The notes under the pieces: model-generated
The model's input: the letters and a program-made list of their open reading frames with translations, nothing else
Database searches by the model: none
What the model was told of the DNA's origin: nothing
NCBI GenBank assembly: GCA_014529385.2
Contig: CM043967.1
Coordinates: 1,307,001-1,371,000, forward strand
Reading direction: 5' to 3'
DNA: 64,000 nucleotides
Source: Adiantum capillus-veneris
Lineage: Eukaryota > Streptophyta > Polypodiopsida > Polypodiales > Pteridaceae
Made by a program: the position numbers and the translations under genes
Part shown: positions 35,884-48,484 of the stretch, one piece after another
Position numbering within the stretch: the first letter of the stretch is position 1
Layout: the number at the start of each line of letters is the position of its first letter

Positions 35884-37251
35884 CTACCCTACACCTAACT
35901 GCTTGCGAAAATGCGCAAAGCTCTCTGAGGGAAGTCCTTTTGTAAGTAGATCAGCAAGATTTTCTGTGGTGTGAACTTTGACAAGCTGAAGTTGCTTATC
36001 CTCGAGCATTTCCCTGATGAAATGATACTTCACATCCACATGCTTTGTCTTTGAGTGATAAACTGGATTGCGAGCCAATTTTATAGCACTTTGACTATCA
36101 CAATATAACACAGGCATCTCTTCTTTGATTCCCAAGTCTGTTACTAGTCGATTAAGCCAAATTGATTCTTTGCATGCCTCTAATGCTGCAACATATTCAG
36201 CCTCTGTAGTAGACTGAGTAACACAATCTTGTAATCTAGAACGCCATGATACTACTCCACCAGCCAATGTAAAGACATACCCTGACGTAGACCTTCGGTT
36301 GTCTAAGTCACCTGCATAATCTGAGTCTGTAAAACCCTTTACACTTAGCTCCTGACTCCCATAGCATATACGCATACTCTTTGTAGCTTTCACGTATCTC
36401 AATATTCCTTTCACTGCCTCCCAATGTTTCTTGCCTGGGTTTGACATGTATCGACTTACTACTCCCATTGCAAATGCAATGTCTGGGCGAGTAGCAATCA
36501 TTGCATACATCAAACTACCCACTGCAGACGCATATGGAATCTTATCCATTTCAGCCTGTTCTTCCTCAGACACAGGACAATCTTGTTTGCTAAGTTTCAC
36601 ATATGGTGGAAATGGAACACTCAGTGCCTTTCCCTTCTCCATATTGAAACGTTGCAAAACCTTGTCAATATACTCTGTTTGAGATAACCAAATCAACTTC
36701 TTTGATTTGTCTCTCTCAATGCGCATACCAAGTATATGACTTGCCTCACCCATGTCTTTCATGTCAAACGATTTTGCCATCTTTGACTTCAAAGCTGAAA
36801 TTTCTTCCAAGTGCTTGCCAGCAATCAACATGTCATCCACATACAAAATAAGGATCAGCCAACTACCATCCTTAGCCTTCTTTGTATAGAGACAATGATC
36901 GAACTCACTACGTTTGTAGCCTTGAGAAAGCATAAACTTGTGGAATTTATGGTACCATGCCCTCGGTGATTGTTTTAAGTCATAAAGACTCTTTAACAAC
37001 TAGCATACCCAATCTTCCTTGCCTTTCTCAACAAACCCTTCTGGCTGCTGCATGTAAATTTCCACATCTAAATCACCATGCAAGAATGCTGTCTTGACAT
37101 CCATTTGGTGCAACACCAAATCTAATATGGCAACCAATGCAAGAAAGCATCTCAATGTAGTCATCTTGACCACCGGAGAGAAGACTTCATCAAAGTCAAT
37201 GCCTTGTTCTTGCTTAAAGCCCTTGGCAACAAGCCTTGCTTTGTACTTTGG
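35884..37251 (-). pseudogene. copia reverse transcriptase and RNase H
   Basis: The RT starts after a TAG at 37252-37254 ([11 protein letters not shown]), with motif [15 protein letters not shown] near 37105-37065. A second TAG at 37000-37002 is followed by LLKSLYDLKQSPRAWYHK and the catalytic LYVDDMLIAG (about 36855-36826). The RNase H module follows: GFTDSDYAGD, STTEAEYVA and LYCDSQSAIKLA give the acidic residues. It ends at 35884 in a typical LADLLTKGL tail. It would copy element RNA into DNA and remove the RNA strand. Without readthrough, the two stops prevent a full protein. Confidence 0.92.
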
Positions 37252-38775
37252 CTAACTATCATGAGCGGTGATCTTATACCTATAAACCCATTTACAAGGT
37301 AGAGCCTTTTTGCCCTGTGGTAATTTAACTAGCTTCCATGTCTTGTTTTTATGCAGAGCTGTCATCTCTAACTGCATGGCCAATTGCCAATTCCCGGAGT
37401 CCTTCATTTGCACTGCTTCCTTGTAACATGAAGGCTCATTGCAATAAGTCAACATGACATAGTTCATAGATGGAACAAACCTATCAGGAGGTCGCGTGAC
37501 ACGTCCAGATCTACGCACAATAGGTGGCTCAGGCTCAGCCACAACCTGTGGTTCCACTCTATCCTGTCCTTGCTCCTCTTGAGCCCTGACATTTTGTCTT
37601 GCACGTGCAGGTTCATCTTCTTGGAAGACAACTCTTCTAATCTCCTCAACCCTCTCTGGTTTAGAATGAAATTTGGATTCATTAAAGTGAACATCATTGC
37701 TGCAGACAACCTTTCTGGACTCGGGATCCCAAAGTCTGTACCCCATCTCACCAGAATTACCATAGCCTAGAAAGATGCACTTTCTACTCTTTGGCTCAAG
37801 TTTGTTCCTAAATTCCTTTGGAACGTGAGTATATGCCTCACAGCCAAAGACTCTGAGATGCTTGTATGAGGGCATTTTGCCTGACCATACCATCTCTGGC
37901 ACTGAATCCTTCTGCAAAACCTTGCTAGGAGATCTATTTACAAGATGAACAGTTGTTGATACAGCTTCAGCCCAAAACCCATTTGGCAGCTGTGCATTAG
38001 ACAACATACTTCTGACCTTCTCTTGTATGGTCCTATTCATCCTCTCAGAAACACCATTTTGAGGAGGATTGTAAGGAGCAGTAAGTTCACGTTTTATACC
38101 TTTTGACTCACAAAAGTCCTGAAAGGCCTTTGAAACATACTCTCCACCATTGTCAGTGCGTAAGCATTTAAGCTTCTTGCCACTCTGATTCTCCACAAGT
38201 GTCACAAACGTTTTGAAAACACTAAACGCTTCATCCTTGTGCTTGAGAAAGTAAACCCATACTTTCCTCGAGTAATCATCTATAAATGTCATAAAGTAAG
38301 AAGCTCCCCCTAGAGATAGGTTAGGCATAGGTCCACACAAATCACTATGAACAAGTGCCAACTGTGTATCTCTTCTACTGCTTCTATGCTTATGTGGCTG
38401 TTGTGTTTGCTTACCATACAGACAATGTTCACAGAATTCAAAATCATTAAATGAAAAGCCAGGCAAATAACCAGAACGAGACAAGATTTCCATTCCCTTC
38501 TTGGACATATGTCCTAACCGGCTATGCCACAAAGAAACGTTCGGCTGCTTGGTTACATTGATTACATTTTTAGAGACATTTGATACATAAATCATGTAAA
38601 GTCCTCCAGAATTTACTCCATGTGCTACTGTCATAGAACCCTTGGATATCTTCCACATGTTCTGTCCAAAAGTGGTGACGTAGCCAGCATCATCAAGTAA
38701 ACCTGTGCTGATCAAGCTCTTTGTAATTGCGGGAACATGTCTCACATTCTTCAGTGTGAAAGAAGAGCCATTCTA
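37252..38775 (-). pseudogene. copia integrase
   Basis: After a TAG at 38773-38775 the frame stays open to 37252. It begins with a pre-integrase zinc region (WHSRLGHMSKKGME...CEHCLYGKQ, an HHCC finger). The catalytic core follows, with the D, D and E of VHSDLCGPM, RTDNGGEY and PPQNGVSERMNRTIQE. The C-terminal part has GYRLWDPESRKVVCSNDVHF and the linker into RT (WQLAMQLEMTALHKNKTWKLV). It inserts the cDNA. The frame matches the protease piece upstream and the RT downstream, so each gap is a single nonsense codon. Confidence 0.92.
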
Positions 38776-39342
38776 AAACTTCAATTGAACATCTCCAACA
38801 CCTAAGATCTCACATGTCTGCCCATTGCCTAGCCGAACATGATCTTTAGTGGTCACATAAGAGGTAAACCACTCCTTGTTTGGAGACACATGAAGTGATG
38901 CCCCTGAGTCTATAATCCAGTCACTCAGTGCATTTCCATCAGATGCTGTAAGAAGAGCTGAGTCCATTGTATTTTTCAAGACGTAGATGTCTCCTGACAC
39001 TAGACTGTCATCCTCTGCAACAGTGTTTGTCACATTTATTTCTTGAATCTTCACTGAGGACTTGTTCTTCTCACCATGGTCTTCAGCTTTCTCTTTGCCT
39101 TTTTCTGCTTTCCATTCTCTGCAGTCTCTTTTCATGTGACCCTTCTTGCCACAATGGTAGCATTCTATGTCACTCTTGCCTTTAGCACTGCGGGACTTGC
39201 TATGAGATTGATTCCTCTTTCCACCTTTGTACTTTTCTTTGGTCCTTCCCCTGACAACTAAGGCTGTTCCTTTGCCTTTGTCCATTATCTTTCTATTGGT
39301 TTCTTCAGTAAGCAGACTTCCTTCTACACCTGCTATGTTCAA
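38776..39342 (-). pseudogene. copia Gag zinc knuckle and protease
   Basis: A Lys/Arg-rich stretch is followed by a CCHC knuckle (CYHCGKKGHMKRDC, about 39170-39130), an acidic linker, and the aspartic protease with WIIDSGASLHVSP (active site DSG) near 38905-38870 and RLGNGQTCEILGVG. It ends at the TAG at 38773-38775. Its apparent start lies in the second copy of a 55-bp duplication, which puts it out of frame with the upstream gag. Confidence 0.9.
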
Positions 39343-39410
39343 ACCATTTGGAGGTTTCTTCAGTAAGCAGACTTCCTTCTACACCTGCTATGTTCAAACC
39401 ATTTGGAGGT
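39301..39410 (-). repeat. 55-bp tandem duplication in copia gag
   Basis: The block starting TTCTTCAGTAAGCAGACTTC is repeated with a 55-bp offset (39301 and 39356). It duplicates NIAGVEGSLLTEET and shifts the frame of gag. Confidence 0.95.
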
Positions 39411-39919
39411 GCAGAATTACTCAAAGCTGTGCGAAAAGTTTCCCAACTTTCCGGCAATGTGATCAACAGGAACATAACTCTAACAGGTTCATCAAACTTG
39501 ACACCTTGAGCTGACAACTGACTATAGATTGTGTTGAATTCATTCAGATGATTGGACATAGGTGTCCCTTCTTTCATCTTCAAGTCAACAAGCTTCTTAA
39601 GCCAGTATACTTGTGAAGCTGCACTCTGCTTCTCGTAAAGATCACTCAGCTTTAACCATGCTTGATAAGCCGACATCTCGTCTGCTACATTGAAGTAAAC
39701 GCTTTCTGCCAAAGTCAGCATAATGGTAGAAAGTGCCAATTCATCCATTTCGCTCCATTCATCTTCGTCCATATCTTCTGGTTTTATCCCCTTGAGCTTT
39801 ATAGGTTTTATCTGCTTCTTTTGTACCAACACGTGCCAAATCTACTTCTTCCACAATTGGAAATTGGTTCCATCCAGCTTCTTGATATTGTAAAGAGCAG
39901 CGTCCTGTGATCCAGCCAT
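39305..39919 (-). pseudogene. copia Gag, N-terminal part
   Basis: The likely start is the ATG at 39917-39919 (MAGSQDAALYNIKKLDG, then FQLW), the usual copia gag opening. A TAG at 39842-39844 interrupts it after LWKK. The UBN2-type body follows (YQAWLKLSDLYEKQSA, LNEFNTIYSQLS and LLITLPESWETFRTALSNS). It ends in the 55-bp duplication at 39301-39410. Confidence 0.9.
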
Positions 39920-41002
39920 AGCTACGCTTCACAGTGGTTTACTTTCCTGGGAAAAATTCGACAGAGTTTCCCCTGTAAACTGACTCTGAACCAATATCAA
40001 CCTGTCAAATGAACCAAGAAAGCTTCAGATTCTGCATAAATTTTGGCAGAGTCTCCTTTGTAAAATGGCTCTGGTGTACTCAAAAAACAGACCAAAAACA
40101 GCTCAAAAAACACTGTCTCTCTGACACTGTAAGATGCGGGTAAACCTGTCCTGCACCTGTACTGTCTGTCACTGTCCTGTCACTGTCCTGTAAGCATAGA
40201 CTACGACAATGCCTCAACGGCAGTAAAGCAAAGATGCAATCCCAACTGTCTAACTCACAGTCAATACATCCTAGCTGCCTATCTAAGGGTGCTTGAGGGA
40301 TCGCTCCAAGACCTGTATCACCAAAAGGATCTTAACATTCGAGAATCCCCCAGCTCAATAAAACCTCACTCGACCCTCAACAAAGGCTGCAGTAAATCTG
40401 ACAGTACATAGACTTCCCACAAAGTCATACATCTACAAATTTCCCACTGTATGCTGTAACCGCTGCGGCGGTTGTTTGCTGCGTGACTCAGAGCCAACAA
40501 ACCCTCAACAGACATACATCATCTCTGACAATACATCCCATGTGGAAGTACCTGCAATGTCAGGATGAAATCTGGAATATCAAGCAGCAAACACAAGCTA
40601 CCTGATGAACTAGTGGATGTCGCCTACAGTTTGTGTGTAGATGCGCCCTTGTCGTGTGTGACACACCTCCAAGAACTGTGAGCTGTCCTTCGATGTGTAG
40701 ACATCGACAAATCAACACTCTGGGAGTGTCGATATCCTCAGCACCTGCAGTCGTAGGCCGAAAACCCCAAATTTGCAGAGTCGGATCTGCACCCGTCGAG
40801 ACCACGTAGTCAAAAATGGCCTGCGCAGACCTTTGTTGAAGCCGAACGGTGGCCGAGATGACCTCAGAATGAAATTGTGACAACACCAAGGCCTTCGGTC
40901 TCTCCCACGAGATTTGGGGCCGTGTCTTTGCCTGTCGAATTTCACTCCAATCTGAGTTGGTGACTCTAGCCTCCTGCAGTGCTGCCCCGAGCTTCGATCT
41001 GA

Positions 41003-41014
41003 GCTCTGATACCA
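41003..41014 (-). promoter_or_regulatory. copia primer binding site
   Basis: The minus strand reads TGGTATCAGAGC, the exact initiator tRNA-Met complement, two bases inside the 5' LTR. Confidence 0.95.
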
Positions 41015-41016
41015 GT

Positions 41017-41208
41017 TGAAGGAGTACGAGCGGAAGTGCGACGCAAGAGAGAGTGCGAGAAGAAGAGCACGACGATATGGTGAAGTCACTCTACTGTAAT
41101 GTGTAGAGCATAGTGAGTTCTTATTAGGTTTTTACAAAAGAATATGTGTACATACCTGGCGGCCCGCCCACTTACCTGGGCGACCACATTGGGCTTTATA
41201 CCCCAACA
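41017..41208 (-). repeat. copia 5' LTR
   Basis: 192 bp with TG...CA ends, paired with 35603-35794. Confidence 0.95.
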
Positions 41209-42900
<1,692 letters not shown>

Positions 42901-42916
42901 TTCATCAGGAAACATG

Positions 42917-42918
<2 letters not shown>

Positions 42919-42966
<48 letters not shown>

Positions 42967-42982
42967 TGCTTTCTCTCTCTCT
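42919..42982. repeat. (TC)n microsatellite
   Basis: CT run with two small interruptions, just upstream (minus sense) of the unknown gene's first visible exon. Confidence 0.9.
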
Positions 42983-43108
42983 CCAAAGAACATAAAAAAA
43001 ACACACAATGACTCTGTGTGTGTGTGTATGTGTCTCTTTGTACTAAAGGCGCGCATAGACAAAAACATACTCTTTGCAACTCTCTACGCGCGCCTTGAGT
43101 ACAATTGA

Positions 43109-43215
43109 GTGAGAGAGAGAGAGGGAGAGAGATGGCAGGTGTCATGAAGGTACTATAGGCGCGCAGAGAGAACTGCAGCCAGTGTTTGGTTGGCTTTGCG
43201 TGCCGTTAGTACATG

Positions 43216-43293
<78 letters not shown>

Positions 43294-43361
43294 GTTTGTG
43301 TGTGTGTTTGTCTATGTAAGTATGTGTTGAGGTCTGTGTGTGTGTGTGTGTGTGTGTGTTG
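43109..43361. repeat. (GA)n and (TG)n microsatellite cluster
   Basis: Short GA runs near 43109, a long GA run at 43216-43290, then TG-rich sequence to 43361. Confidence 0.9.
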
Positions 43362-43368
43362 AACAACA

Positions 43369-43391
43369 GTATGGGTTTTTCTTTGTTTCCC

Positions 43392-43429
<38 letters not shown>

Positions 43430-43550
43430 TTGCTACCTACCAACTGTTGGAAATACAGTAGTATGGGTTTTTCTTTGTTCCCCCCCCCCCCACACACACA
43501 CACACACACACACACACAATTTGCTACCTACCAACTGTTGGAAATACAGA
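43369..43550. repeat. Tandemly duplicated ~90-bp unit with (CA)n core
   Basis: The unit starts GTATGGGTTTTTCTTTGTT, passes through a CA run, then ATTTGCTACCTACCAACTGT and GGAAATACAG. It occurs at about 43369-43458 and 43462-43549. The copies differ mainly in the length of the CA run and a C-homopolymer. Confidence 0.85.
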
Positions 43551-43627
43551 GAGACAGACTGAGAGATCACCTTTTGTTGGTGGAGTTTGCAGAAACTCCA
43601 TGGGAGGTGTCTCCTCCATTGCCTTTT

Positions 43628-43880
<253 letters not shown>

Positions 43881-44171
43881 TCAAAATCACACTTATAACG
43901 GATACACACAGCGGTGCCCCACGTGTTACTTAAAAATAGAATATAATTGCATGATGCCGCACGTGCGGTCATTATTGAGCCCGTATACTTTAGTACGTCA
44001 CATATAAAGGTGATGAGAGAGAAAAACCACACCGCGTCAAAGAGAGTGAGAGAAAGAGAGAGAGAGAGAGAGCCGTCGTCTGCGTCTCCGACAGAAAGCA
44101 CCTGCAAGATTGACTTGACCCATCTTCGACATAACGCAGGTTTGCGTCCTTAGAAGGTTTGGCCCTCTCTC

Positions 44172-44344
<173 letters not shown>

Positions 44345-44428
44345 TCTGTCTATTTTTCTCTCTGTTTCTGTCAGAGTATATTCCATATCTAGCTCTGTCT
44401 TAACAAACAACACACGCAAACACACACG

Positions 44429-44507
44429 AATACAACACACACACACACACACACACACAATCACACAGACACACAAAATAACATACACACACACACACAC
44501 ACACAAA
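44429..44507. repeat. (AC)n tract at the left end of the direct repeat
   Basis: AC-rich tract immediately before ATTACATGAGTCG at 44508, the same arrangement as at 61216-61403. Confidence 0.85.
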
Positions 44508-44605
44508 ATTACATGAGTCGTTACTCAAGATTCACCACTTTATTTAGTTTTAAAAAAAACTTGGTTTTTTACAAACCCCCCCCCCCCCCTCCTTGCTCTT
44601 CACCT

Positions 44606-45145
44606 TTACATGTCTAGTAGACCATCCATTACATGATCACACAAATAGCTATCACAGTAAAAACAGGTGTTTCGACGTTCTGACAAAGGTAGGATTCGAG
44701 TAGATAAGATTACTCCATACGCCAAGGTTCGTGGAGTGATGTTGAAATACCCTCTGAGTGGCTGACCATAACTGCGATACAAAAAAATCTTTTGCGATGG
44801 AATAAACTGCGCTAGCAGATATAATCGTTCTGAAAAACCTCGCTTCATTGAATATTCTACATAATAGTATCTTGGCCCTATGCCCATTGCTTCAGTTACC
44901 ATCGCAAGACGAATGTTATTCATAAAATGCTCTCGGCCCCAAAGAGTCACCCGTGTCACTCGGGCCTGATATGTCCACCACTTCGTCTGAGACACAGATG
45001 TGCCTAAGTGCGGAAATAAAAGCCGTTCATAACGGAGGAGTGTGGCTCGCTTAGTAGATTCACTTGACTGCTGAAGATGTGCGATAGATATTGCTAAAAC
45101 TTGATCCCCATTATGAGCCATAGCAGATAAATGTGTAGAATACAC
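44606..45145 (-). CDS. Unknown 179-residue frame in the direct repeat (left copy)
   Basis: The minus-strand frame starts MYSTHLSAMAHNGDQ and ends GLLDM, with a Tyr/Arg-rich middle. I do not recognise it. The second copy at 61498-62037 is open over the same length. By my count the copies differ at about 14 bases, some 10 of them changing the protein, which is near the neutral ratio and argues against strong constraint. It may be a real product or a chance frame. Confidence 0.3.
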   Translation of the reverse strand: MYSTHLSAMAHNGDQVLAISIAHLQQSSESTKRATLLRYERLLFPHLGTSVSQTKWWTYQARVTRVTLWGREHFMNNIRLAMVTEAMGIGPRYYYVEYSMKRGFSERLYLLAQFIPSQKIFLYRSYGQPLRGYFNITPRTLAYGVILSTRILPLSERRNTCFYCDSYLCDHVMDGLLDM

Positions 45146-45511
45146 CTAATGACAATTTTAGATGTATGACTTTAACTCTCAAATAAGCTACTCTCGACAA
45201 TCTCTATGCACTGGTTTGATTAAAAGATGCTCATCTTTTATAGACACATTGGTGACAGAACCCAATGGTTGTGTTTTTAAAAAAAAAGGAAAAGAACTTT
45301 ACTTCGATGCCTCATTTAGTAGGCTTTGGCATCTGTCTCTAAATTTGTCCTAGGGGAAGGATCTCTTACCTTAGAATCTGATGATATGTAGGCTTATGGT
45401 TTACTGTCGGCTGGTACCCACCCTAGGTCGAGAGCACTGGCTCGTATAAAGACCGTATCGGTATTATGACTACTAGAGAAAAAAACTCTTGCTATCTACG
45501 GCCACTTTCAA

Positions 45512-45889
45512 TTAAACACATAATGTGTTTTGGTATTTTGTAGTGTTTTTTATTTTTTGAAGGTGGGGACTGCTTTGTACATAAAAGGAAAAAGGAAATT
45601 TTTTAAACCTATTATAACTTCCACCTCTATTAGATGTCGTATGCACTGCAGTACTCTGTTGTGTCCATAGCACGCTAGCGTTCCGCCGCTTGTAAGGATT
45701 GCTGTAGCTTGCTTGTGCTGATACATCTTTGAGCTCTATTCTGGCTTCACGCACCCGGATCTCGCGCTGAGTATAATCCCGGAATGGATGGGCTTGAAGG
45801 CCGGCCTCGATGGGGGGATGCGTGCAGATCTCATTACCCTGCTGAAGCATGACAGTATCTCTCCTATAAAAAACCCATAAGGTGAGCAC
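45512..45889 (-). CDS. Unknown 125-residue frame in the direct repeat (left copy)
   Basis: The minus-strand frame includes QQGNEICTHPPIEAGLQAH and NRGGSYNRFKKFPFSFYV. It lies upstream (minus sense) of the 179-residue frame and is matched by 62403-62741. No family is recognised. The two frames could be exons of one gene, but I see no convincing splice pair. Confidence 0.25.
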   Translation of the reverse strand: MLTLWVFYRRDTVMLQQGNEICTHPPIEAGLQAHPFRDYTQREIRVREARIELKDVSAQASYSNPYKRRNASVLWTQQSTAVHTTSNRGGSYNRFKKFPFSFYVQSSPHLQKIKNTTKYQNTLCV

Positions 45890-46517
45890 CTATGCTCACT
45901 TAGCACCGTGATTTGTGACCTCTATTTTGCATTCAAGTCTGCGTTACTGTGTGACTTCATCATGCCGAAAAATAAAAAATAAAAAATGAGAAAGCTATCA
46001 TGGAGGCTTCTGCATCGAATTACAGGTGTTATTTCTGCTGGTTTCTAAATTTTAAAAAAAGAGGGGAGTGAATCTGATTCTGCTTTGTTTGTGCTTAACG
46101 GGAAATGACGCTTCGTTTAAATGATTGTCGATAACAGACTAACATTGGTAAAACTAAATGCTTTTTCAATTGGAACTATCGCTCGAGGAAGTGATTCAAC
46201 TAGTTAATGGATGACTTTTAGGGTAACTTGACTGGGGCAAATTGCTACCAGTTTTAGAGAATAAAAGATTTTGACTCAAGCTGGAGACTTTAGGGCAGCC
46301 AAGTTTGATTTAATATGCTGAGGTTATTGGAGTTTTTGCATATCAATAAATGGTTCTTTTGATTTAAAACTTATAAAACTGGAAAGTGTCTGCTGACATA
46401 GTTTTTGCCAGTGTTGTTGCTTACTGGTTGTAATTTAAGGCTAAATGAAATTTGTTTAAGATTAGTAGTGGTTCACTACCGGTAAAGAAACCCTAAAGAA
46501 GGTTATTTCAAGGTTGA

Positions 46518-48067
46518 TGTCATAATAATCAATATCTAATTCTCCTAAATGATTTTCTCATATTAAACTGATCATTTAATGTGGGGAAGTGCCAAGGGAG
46601 AAAAAGCTAGAATATTGGTTAAGTTAGCAGACCGGCCACAGTAGGGATCCAAAGGAGGGAAAATAGGGATCCAAAGGGGGGGCCATCTGCAAAAGAGCCA
46701 TGTGAAACAATGGGCCAAAAAGACCATAAGGTTCAGCCCATTAAGACTTCCAAAATGCTAAGGTTCCAAAATTCAAAGGTTGTGTCCAAAGGTCAACCCT
46801 AGGGAAAATTGGATGCTTAGTGTGTGCCCAAAAAGTCTTTCTACATCCCTACATGGGAGGGGGCGAGCCCCAAAGCTAGGGGATGAGAGAGAAAGCCACA
46901 CACACACACACAGGCTCCCTTTACACAAAGGGAATGAGGGACACATGTCAGCTCCCTAGGCCAGATGCCCACAAGGTGTGCCCAATTCCTATTGGAAGAC
47001 CCTTGAAGTGGACCAATGAGAATTAAGCTAGAGTAAATCTAGTTTAATTAATTTAAAAACATTTAATAAAAGAAACCAATGAGAATTAAGTCTCCTAGAA
47101 GACTATTGGGCAGTCTCCCAAGGGGTCCAATGAGCATTCAGGAGCCCCATGGCTTGCCTGATTCCTATTGGCCAGGAGGCAAAGGGGTCCAATGAGAGTT
47201 TAGTTTAATTATTTAATTACCTAAAACTCTCACAAAAGGGGAAAGGGGGACACATGTCTAAAGGCTATCACTTATGCTGCTTAATTCCTATTGGCTTGAC
47301 CTGGGGAGGTCCAATGAGGCAAAGGCCAGACTTATTTAGCAGCTAGGGCTCGCCCAAGAGAGAGGGGGGCTGATTTTTGCTTGGCATTGACACACACACT
47401 CTCACACTTGACCATGTGTGAAGGGAAAATACTCTATCTCCTCCCAAGCTTTAATGGAGAGCTCATCACCTACTCCAAGCTTGTGAGATAGAAGCCTACA
47501 TCAACACTCTCTTGGCATGTGGATGCAAATCCAACCAAGAGCCAAGCTTCAATGCATGCTCATCTTCTCTACCAAGCTAATTACTAAGCTAAGCTATGCT
47601 AATATGAGTGATTATGTGAGGAGATGTACTTCTTTCTCGTAAGATACTTCTTTTTCTTCTCAATCTACTCTCATACCCTGCTAGCTCTCACCATCTTCGA
47701 AGGTGTGTGAGGTCTTGGGTCTGAGAACGGGGATAATTCAAGTTGTGTTTGATTAAGTGTTTTGCTTGGTGCATGAAGCTTCCATCTTCATTGCACTAGC
47801 TAGTCTTGAAGGAACACAAAGAATTGTATTGTACAATGTCTCTCTTGATGGGAGAAACCATAATACAAAGCCTTTTGGAGGGGGGACCGGCTCCATGCAA
47901 ATCCGGTCCTCAACTGTTGTCAATAGCTTAATTTCTCTCTCTTTTGAAAGTATTGTCGATGCCAAGCACTCTTGTAATTCTCATTAGGAATTTATTCTAA
48001 TGAAATGCCCACTATGTTCATGCTAATTTCCGCTACACATAAGATTATAGGCCATTAAAATGTTACA
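46518..48067 (+). repeat. Chromovirus 5' LTR
   Basis: 1550 bp, TGTCATAATAATC...AATGTTACA. It lacks 40 bp present in the 3' LTR near 55239-55278. It carries repeated ATTGG...CCAAT modules. Confidence 0.95.
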
Positions 48068-48068
48068 T

Positions 48069-48080
48069 TGGTATCAGAGC
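48069..48080 (+). promoter_or_regulatory. Chromovirus primer binding site
   Basis: TGGTATCAGAGC, the exact initiator tRNA-Met complement, one base after the 5' LTR. Confidence 0.95.
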
Positions 48081-48484
48081 TCAAGGTTTCTCTTTTCTTG
48101 CTCAAGAAGGGAGGTCCTCAAGCTAGCTACAAATGGTTGGTATTATTAATTGCCTGTGAGTAAGTAGAATAGGGATTTTTCAGCCTTGCAGTGCGCCTGC
48201 CTTTGTGCAGTTAACGGGGCATCACCGTCGAGAGCTATGGTCTTAATAGTGGAGTCCTACGGGGCTTGCCTACGGCTTAACCACTATTGAGCTATTAGAA
48301 GCTTGACAGGAGCCGGTGCTGTTTTGGTGTCGAAAGACCCTCTCTTCTATTCCTTGCAATTAATGGTATTCGAGCCGCGGGTACAGTAGCTTGAGTGCTT
48401 TTTCTAAAGGGGTAAAGAGGAGTAGCAACTAGGGCTTGAAGTGCCAAAGTACACCTAAAAAGTTTACACCTAAAAGTTGTTAGA

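Larger units (their letters stand above)
35603..41208 (-). mobile_element. Complete copia retrotransposon, defective
   Basis: 5606 bp on the minus strand. The LTRs at 35603-35794 and 41017-41208 are each 192 bp, TG...CA, with about 8 differences by eye (near 4%). The flanks carry the 5-bp duplication CCAAG (35598-35602 and 41209-41213). The order gag, protease, integrase, RT, RNase H, with integrase before RT, defines Ty1/copia. Four in-frame TAG codons and a 55-bp duplication in gag disable it. It interrupts the unknown minus-strand gene. Confidence 0.95.
44508..46517 (+). repeat. Long direct repeat, left copy, part 1
   Basis: From ATTACATGAGTCG onward this matches 61404-63398 at about 97% by eye over 2 kb. 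It includes the C-homopolymer and two minus-strand open frames. The match is cut at 46517 by the chromovirus and resumes at 55383. It acts as an LTR-like or tandem repeat of the retroelement at 57.8-61.2 kb. Confidence 0.92.

Noticed and set aside
45375-45480. Possible hammerhead ribozyme (CTGATGA) in the direct repeat
   Set aside because: The CTGATGA box is present in both copies, but I could not find a matching GAAA box and the three stems around it.
47757-47987. A 70-76 codon frame found identically at 47757 and 55032
   Set aside because: Both copies lie at the same place in the two chromovirus LTRs, so identity reflects LTR duplication; no domain is visible.
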